Shown here: positions 60,514 through 64,000 of the stretch, one piece after another | How positions within the stretch are numbered: position 1 is the first letter of the stretch | How the letters are laid out: every line of letters starts with the position of its first letter | Origin: Pelomicrobium methylotrophicum | GTDB taxonomy: Bacteria; Pseudomonadota; Gammaproteobacteria; Burkholderiales; UBA6910 | Assembly: GCF_008014345.1 (NCBI RefSeq) | Contig: NZ_VPFL01000004.1 | Coordinates: 124,001-188,000, forward strand | Length of the DNA stretch: 64,000 bases | Direction of reading: 5' to 3' | The notes under the pieces: generated by a model | Databases searched by the model: none | What the model saw: the letters and a program-made list of their open reading frames with translations, nothing else | Told to the model about the DNA's origin: nothing | Position numbers and translations under genes: made by a program

Positions 60514-61434
60514 GTGTCCGACCAGCCTTTGATCAAACTGGAGGGCGTCACCAAGCGCTACCCCGCCAAGGCCGGCGTCACCACCGTGTTTGAGAACGTC
60601 TGGCTTTCGATCGGGCAAGGCGAGTTCGTGTGCGTGATCGGTCACTCGGGCTGCGGGAAAACCACGATCCTCAACATCCTGGCAGGACTGGAGCGCCCCA
60701 GCGAGGGCTACGTCTTCGTCCAGGGCCGCGAAATCTCGGGACCGAGCCTGGAGCGGGCAGTCATCTTCCAGAGTCATGCGCTGCTGCCCTGGCTCACGGT
60801 GCTGGGCAACATCGCCTTCGCGGTCAAATCCAGATGGCCGGACTGGGACCGGGCGCGGGTGCGCACCCACTGCCAGCGCTACATCGACCTCGTGAACCTC
60901 TCCGGCTCGGAAAAGAAACGCCCGGCCGAGCTCTCCGGCGGCATGAAGCAGCGCGTGGGCATTGCCCGGGCGCTCGCGATCCAGCCCAAGATCCTGCTCA
61001 TGGACGAGCCGTTTTCCGCGCTGGACGCCCTCACCCGGGGCGTGCTGCAGGAAGAAGTGCTGAGGATCTGCGCAGAAACCCGCCAGACCGTGTTCATGAT
61101 CACCCACGACGTGGACGAAGCGATCCTCCTCGCCGACAAGATCGTGCTCATGACCAACGGCCCGAAAGCAAGGATCGCCGAGGTGGTGCTCAACACGCTG
61201 CCCCGGGATCGGACGCGGCATAACCTGCATCACCACCCCCATTATTACGCCATCCGCAACCACCTGATCGACTTCCTCGTCGAGCGCTCCAGGAACTTCG
61301 ACCGGGAGATCGCCCAGCGCCCGTACGACCCCAGGAATCCGCCTTTGATCATGCCGGGAATCAGCGAGGGTGCCAGCCGGCCGGTCGCAGCGGCTCCTGC
61401 GGCGCAGCCGGCCTCCATCAACATGAGACTCTGA
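60514..61434 (+). CDS. Nitrate/cyanate-type ABC transporter ATP-binding protein
   Basis: 306 residues from GTG 60514; the longer in-frame ORF upstream is a shadow of the permease. Walker A GHSGCGKTT, signature LSGGMKQRVGIARAL, Walker B ILLMDEPFSALD and the H-loop ITHDVDEAI are present. The C-terminal 60 residues (RNFDREIAQRPYDPRNPPLI) are an extension typical of NrtD-like subunits. Confidence 0.93.
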   Translation: MSDQPLIKLEGVTKRYPAKAGVTTVFENVWLSIGQGEFVCVIGHSGCGKTTILNILAGLERPSEGYVFVQGREISGPSLERAVIFQSHALLPWLTVLGNIAFAVKSRWPDWDRARVRTHCQRYIDLVNLSGSEKKRPAELSGGMKQRVGIARALAIQPKILLMDEPFSALDALTRGVLQEEVLRICAETRQTVFMITHDVDEAILLADKIVLMTNGPKARIAEVVLNTLPRDRTRHNLHHHPHYYAIRNHLIDFLVERSRNFDREIAQRPYDPRNPPLIMPGISEGASRPVAAAPAAQPASINMRL

Positions 61435-61456
61435 CCGCCAGACAAAGGAGACGCCC

Positions 61457-61957
61457 ATGAAGCACGAAAGCAGCGAAATGAAAATGGTCGCCATGGCCCC
61501 CATGGCAAAGCCGCTCACCCGCGCCGACGTCACCGAAATGATCGTCGCCGCCAAAATCCAGAAGGGCCTCACATGGAAAGAAGTCGCCGCCAAGATCGGC
61601 AAGAGTGTCGAATGGAGCACGGCCGCGCTGCTTGGCCAGATGCAGATGACCAAGGAGCAGGCGGAAGCCGCCGGTGAGCTCTTCGACCTGCCGCAGGAAG
61701 CGGTCAAGCTCCTGCAAGTGGTGCCTTACAAAGGATCGCTGCCCGCCACCCCGCCCACGGACCCCTTGATCTACCGTTTCTACGAACTGGTGATGGTCTA
61801 CGGCACCACGTTCAAGGAGCTGATCCACGAAGAGTTCGGTGACGGCATCATGAGCGCCATCGACTTCGAGATGAAGCTGGAACGTCTGCCCGACCCCAAG
61901 GGCGATCGGGTCAAAATCACCATGAGCGGCAAGTACCTGCCCTACAAGAGCTATTGA
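61457..61957 (+). CDS. cynS: Cyanase (cyanate hydratase) CynS
   Basis: 166 residues; the E. coli enzyme has 156. The catalytic residues fall at Arg107 and Glu110 (YRFYELVMVYG) and Ser133 (GDGIMSAIDFEMK), each exactly 11 positions later than Arg96, Glu99 and Ser122 of E. coli. The N-terminal helix-turn-helix-like part (LTWKEVAAKIGKSVEWSTAA) is conserved. It converts cyanate and bicarbonate to ammonia and CO2, feeding nitrogen. It is the last gene of the sigma-54 driven cyn operon. Confidence 0.97.
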   Translation: MKHESSEMKMVAMAPMAKPLTRADVTEMIVAAKIQKGLTWKEVAAKIGKSVEWSTAALLGQMQMTKEQAEAAGELFDLPQEAVKLLQVVPYKGSLPATPPTDPLIYRFYELVMVYGTTFKELIHEEFGDGIMSAIDFEMKLERLPDPKGDRVKITMSGKYLPYKSY

Positions 61958-61990
61958 GGCTCGCGCCCGAGGCAAGCGCCCGCAGCCGCC

Positions 61991-63409
61991 TCAACCGCGG
62001 GCGCTTCCCGATCCGACCCCGGGCCCCGGTCCGCCGTTCGGCCGCTCGGGATCGGCTCGCGCATCGCTGCTGGCAAGCCGTGCCAGCAGTTTTTCGTGGA
62101 TCCCGCCAAACCCGCCGTTGCTCATGATGAGCACGTGGTCCCCCGGGCGGGCCTCGGCGGCGATCGCCTCCACCAGTTGGGCGAGATCGCCAAAGACGGA
62201 CGCCCTGGCGCCCAGGGGCGCCAAGGCCGCTTGCGCGTCCCATCCGATGTCCGCCGCGTAGCAGAACACCCGGTCTGCAGCCGCGAGGCTCACCGCCAGC
62301 GCGTCTTTCCACACGCCCAGCCTCATGGTGTTGGAGCGCGGCTCCAGCACCGCCAGGATCCGGGCGCCGCCCACGGCGGTGCGCAAGCCTTCCAGCGTCA
62401 ACCGGATGGCGGTGGGATGGTGGGCGAAATCGTCGTACACCGTGACCCCGGCCACCGTGCCCCGCACTTCCAGCCGCCGCCGGACGTTCTCGAAGCGTCC
62501 GAGGGCCTGCGCCGCCACCGCGACCGGCACGCCGGCGTGCCGGGCCGCGGCGATGGCCGCCAGCGCGTTCAAGCGGTTGTGGCTGCCGAGGAGAAACCAC
62601 TGCACCTGCGCCTCGGTGCGGCCAGCGTAGCGGACCTGGAAACCCGCCTCCGTGGGCTGCGCCTCCCAGCCGTCAGGACTGCCGAAGCGCTCCACGGGCG
62701 TCCAGCAGCCGCGGGCGAGCACCCGGGCGAGCGCTGGATCGGCGCCGTTCGCCACGATGAGGCCGTTACCGGGAATGGTGCGCACGAAATGGTGGAACTG
62801 GGTCTCGATCGCGGAGAGGTCCGGAAAGATGTCAGCGTGGTCGAACTCCAGGTTATTGAGCACCGCGGTGCGCGGCCGGTAATGCACGAACTTGGAACGC
62901 TTGTCGAAGAACGCGGTGTCGTACTCGTCCGCCTCGATCACGAAGAAGGGCGAGGCGGCCGCGAGCCGCGCCGACACGCCGAAGTTGCGCGGCACGCCAC
63001 CGATCAGAAACCCGGGCTTGAGCCCCGCGTACTCCAGAATCCAGGCCAGCATGGAAGCGGTGGTGGTCTTGCCATGGGTCCCGGCGCAAGCGAGCACCCA
63101 CCGGCCCCGGAGCACGCTTTGCGCCAGCCACTCGGGGCCGGAGGTATAAGGTAAGCCCCGGTCCAGCACCTCCTCGATGAGGGGATTGCCCCGCGACACC
63201 ACGTTGCCGACCACGAAGACGTCGGGACAGAGCTTCACCTGCTCGGCCCCGTAGCCCTCGATGAGTTCGATGCCTTGGGCGGCGAGTTGGTCGCTCATGG
63301 GGGGGTAGACGTTGGCGTCGCAGCCGGTCACGCGGTGGCCAGCCTCTCGCGCCAGCAGCGCGATGCCGCCCATGAAGGTGCCGCAGATTCCTAGAATGTG
63401 AATGTGCAC
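61991..63409 (-). CDS. mpl: UDP-N-acetylmuramate:L-alanyl-gamma-D-glutamyl-meso-diaminopimelate ligase Mpl
   Basis: 472 residues. MHIHILGICGTFMGGIALLA is the Mur-ligase N-terminal nucleotide motif of Mpl. The ATP loop is CAGTHGKTTTASMLAWILE, and FFVIEADEYDTAFFDKRSKF and DDFAHHPTAI are further Mpl blocks. It recycles murein tripeptide by attaching it directly to UDP-MurNAc. It is convergent with cynS (33-base gap). The last ~25 residues are low-complexity Gly/Pro/Arg. Confidence 0.96.
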   Translation of the reverse strand: MHIHILGICGTFMGGIALLAREAGHRVTGCDANVYPPMSDQLAAQGIELIEGYGAEQVKLCPDVFVVGNVVSRGNPLIEEVLDRGLPYTSGPEWLAQSVLRGRWVLACAGTHGKTTTASMLAWILEYAGLKPGFLIGGVPRNFGVSARLAAASPFFVIEADEYDTAFFDKRSKFVHYRPRTAVLNNLEFDHADIFPDLSAIETQFHHFVRTIPGNGLIVANGADPALARVLARGCWTPVERFGSPDGWEAQPTEAGFQVRYAGRTEAQVQWFLLGSHNRLNALAAIAAARHAGVPVAVAAQALGRFENVRRRLEVRGTVAGVTVYDDFAHHPTAIRLTLEGLRTAVGGARILAVLEPRSNTMRLGVWKDALAVSLAAADRVFCYAADIGWDAQAALAPLGARASVFGDLAQLVEAIAAEARPGDHVLIMSNGGFGGIHEKLLARLASSDARADPERPNGGPGPGVGSGSARG

Positions 63410-63595
63410 TCGCCAGGCCTCCGGAGTCGTCGCGAGCCAGGCCGCTCGCGACAGGCGGGCGCCGGTGGGCGCCGGCGGCGAATTTTACGCTGGAATCGGG
63501 ACTCCTCGCAGGCCCGGACCGCTGCTCCTGCGGTGCGGTTGTTGTGTGTTGCGCACCGCGGCAGCGCACTCCCGCCGCCGTCCGCACCGGCCGAC

Positions 63596-63625
63596 GTTGC
63601 GCGAGCCGCTGCAATCCCCTTATCA
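63596..63625 (+). promoter_or_regulatory. Possible sigma-70 promoter of the HU gene
   Basis: TTGCGC (63596-63601) and TATCAT (63620-63625) are separated by 18 bases, about 110 bases ahead of the HU start. This is a moderate match. The remaining part of the 324-base mpl-HU gap shows nothing else I can name. Confidence 0.35.
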
Positions 63626-63733
63626 TTGCCGCGCACGCAGCGGATCGCGATATCCATCGGCTGCTCGTGTCAACAGCGCCCGCTCGGGCATCCGCAACCA
63701 CAGGCGATCATGAAAATCACTGGAGAGGAGCGT

Positions 63734-64000
63734 ATGGGTAAAGTCATCAGCAAGGCCGACCTGGTGGAGGCCGCAGCGAAGGCCGCGGGCATCAGCAAAA
63801 CGGCAGCCGCCGAAACCATCAACGCCGTGATCAGCACCGTCGTTTCCCACGTGGCCAAGGGCAACCGCGTCACCCTCGTCGGATTCGGTACCTTCGCCCC
63901 GCGCAAGCGCAAGGCGCGCAACGGCAAGAACCCCGCCACGGGAGAGACGATCAAGATCCCGGCGCGTACCGTCCCCGCCTTCACCGCAGGCCAAGCGTTC
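63734..64000 (+). CDS. HU-family DNA-binding protein (3' partial)
   Basis: The ATG at 63734 has GGAGAGGAG upstream; 89 codons are in the window with no stop. ISKADLVEAAAKAAGISKTAA is the dimerisation helix pair. VTLVGFGTFAPRKRKARNGK and PATGETIKIPARTVPAFTAG are the beta-arm and DNA-binding region. It is closer to HU than to IHF by its arm sequence. Start of the ORF further upstream was rejected. Confidence 0.93.
   Translation, partial: MGKVISKADLVEAAAKAAGISKTAAAETINAVISTVVSHVAKGNRVTLVGFGTFAPRKRKARNGKNPATGETIKIPARTVPAFTAGQAF

Overview
The window is a high-GC proteobacterial chromosome segment, most likely betaproteobacterial. The support is gene order and content: thiS-thiG-trmB, mtgA-aroE-tonB-like-RNB exonuclease, mutY-asmA, mpl and an HU gene, all GC-rich and tightly packed, many starting with GTG and with 1-4 base overlaps. 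I cannot name a genus from sequence alone.

Layout. Bases 1-22,600 are core chromosome: a Gx-type transporter and ubiX; a 5-formyltetrahydrofolate cyclo-ligase fused to a degenerate low-molecular-weight phosphatase-like domain; a tandem thioredoxin-fold protein; mutY/asmA; an AttEFGH-like ABC transporter with its lipocalin partner; tRNA-Gly(CCC); thiamine genes; trmB; OsmC; an Lpd-like disulfide reductase with mgtE; mtgA; aroE; a TonB-like protein; and an RNase II/R family enzyme.

Bases 22,680-46,500 are a defence and mobile island. It starts with a vapC relic, an hsdM broken by palindromic repeat insertions, and an AlbA_2 (Schlafen-like) gene with a nonsense codon. A second hsdM/AlbA_2 junction relic and a Fic gene follow. 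The central block is an apparent operon: SNF2 helicase - adenine methyltransferase (Mod) - [IS5-family element] - AAA+ ATPase - cytoplasmic subtilase - type III Res helicase/nuclease. After it comes a patchwork of hsdR relics, a HEPN gene and two AAA_14/DUF4143 ATPases, each preceded by its own repeats. VapBC and AbrB-Doc toxin-antitoxin pairs close the island.

Bases 46,700-52,600 carry a YqiA-like esterase, a DctPQM TRAP transporter, a cluster of DnaA-box-like sequences and a gamma-glutamyltransferase. Bases 52,650-61,960 form what looks like one sigma-54 nitrogen regulon. A NifA-like GAF-AAA-HTH activator sits between an OsmC - acyl-CoA-dehydrogenase-like - rubredoxin operon and a cyanate-type ABC transporter plus cyanase operon. 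Three -24/-12 promoters and two matching upstream elements can be read directly. The window ends with mpl and the start of an HU gene.

The strongest leads are the SNF2/Mod/AAA/subtilase/Res cassette, the palindromic insertions in hsdM, the paired repeat arrays in front of the DUF4143 ATPases, and the sigma-54 regulon with its unexplained oxidoreductase operon. All functional calls are from motif recognition by eye; no database search was run.
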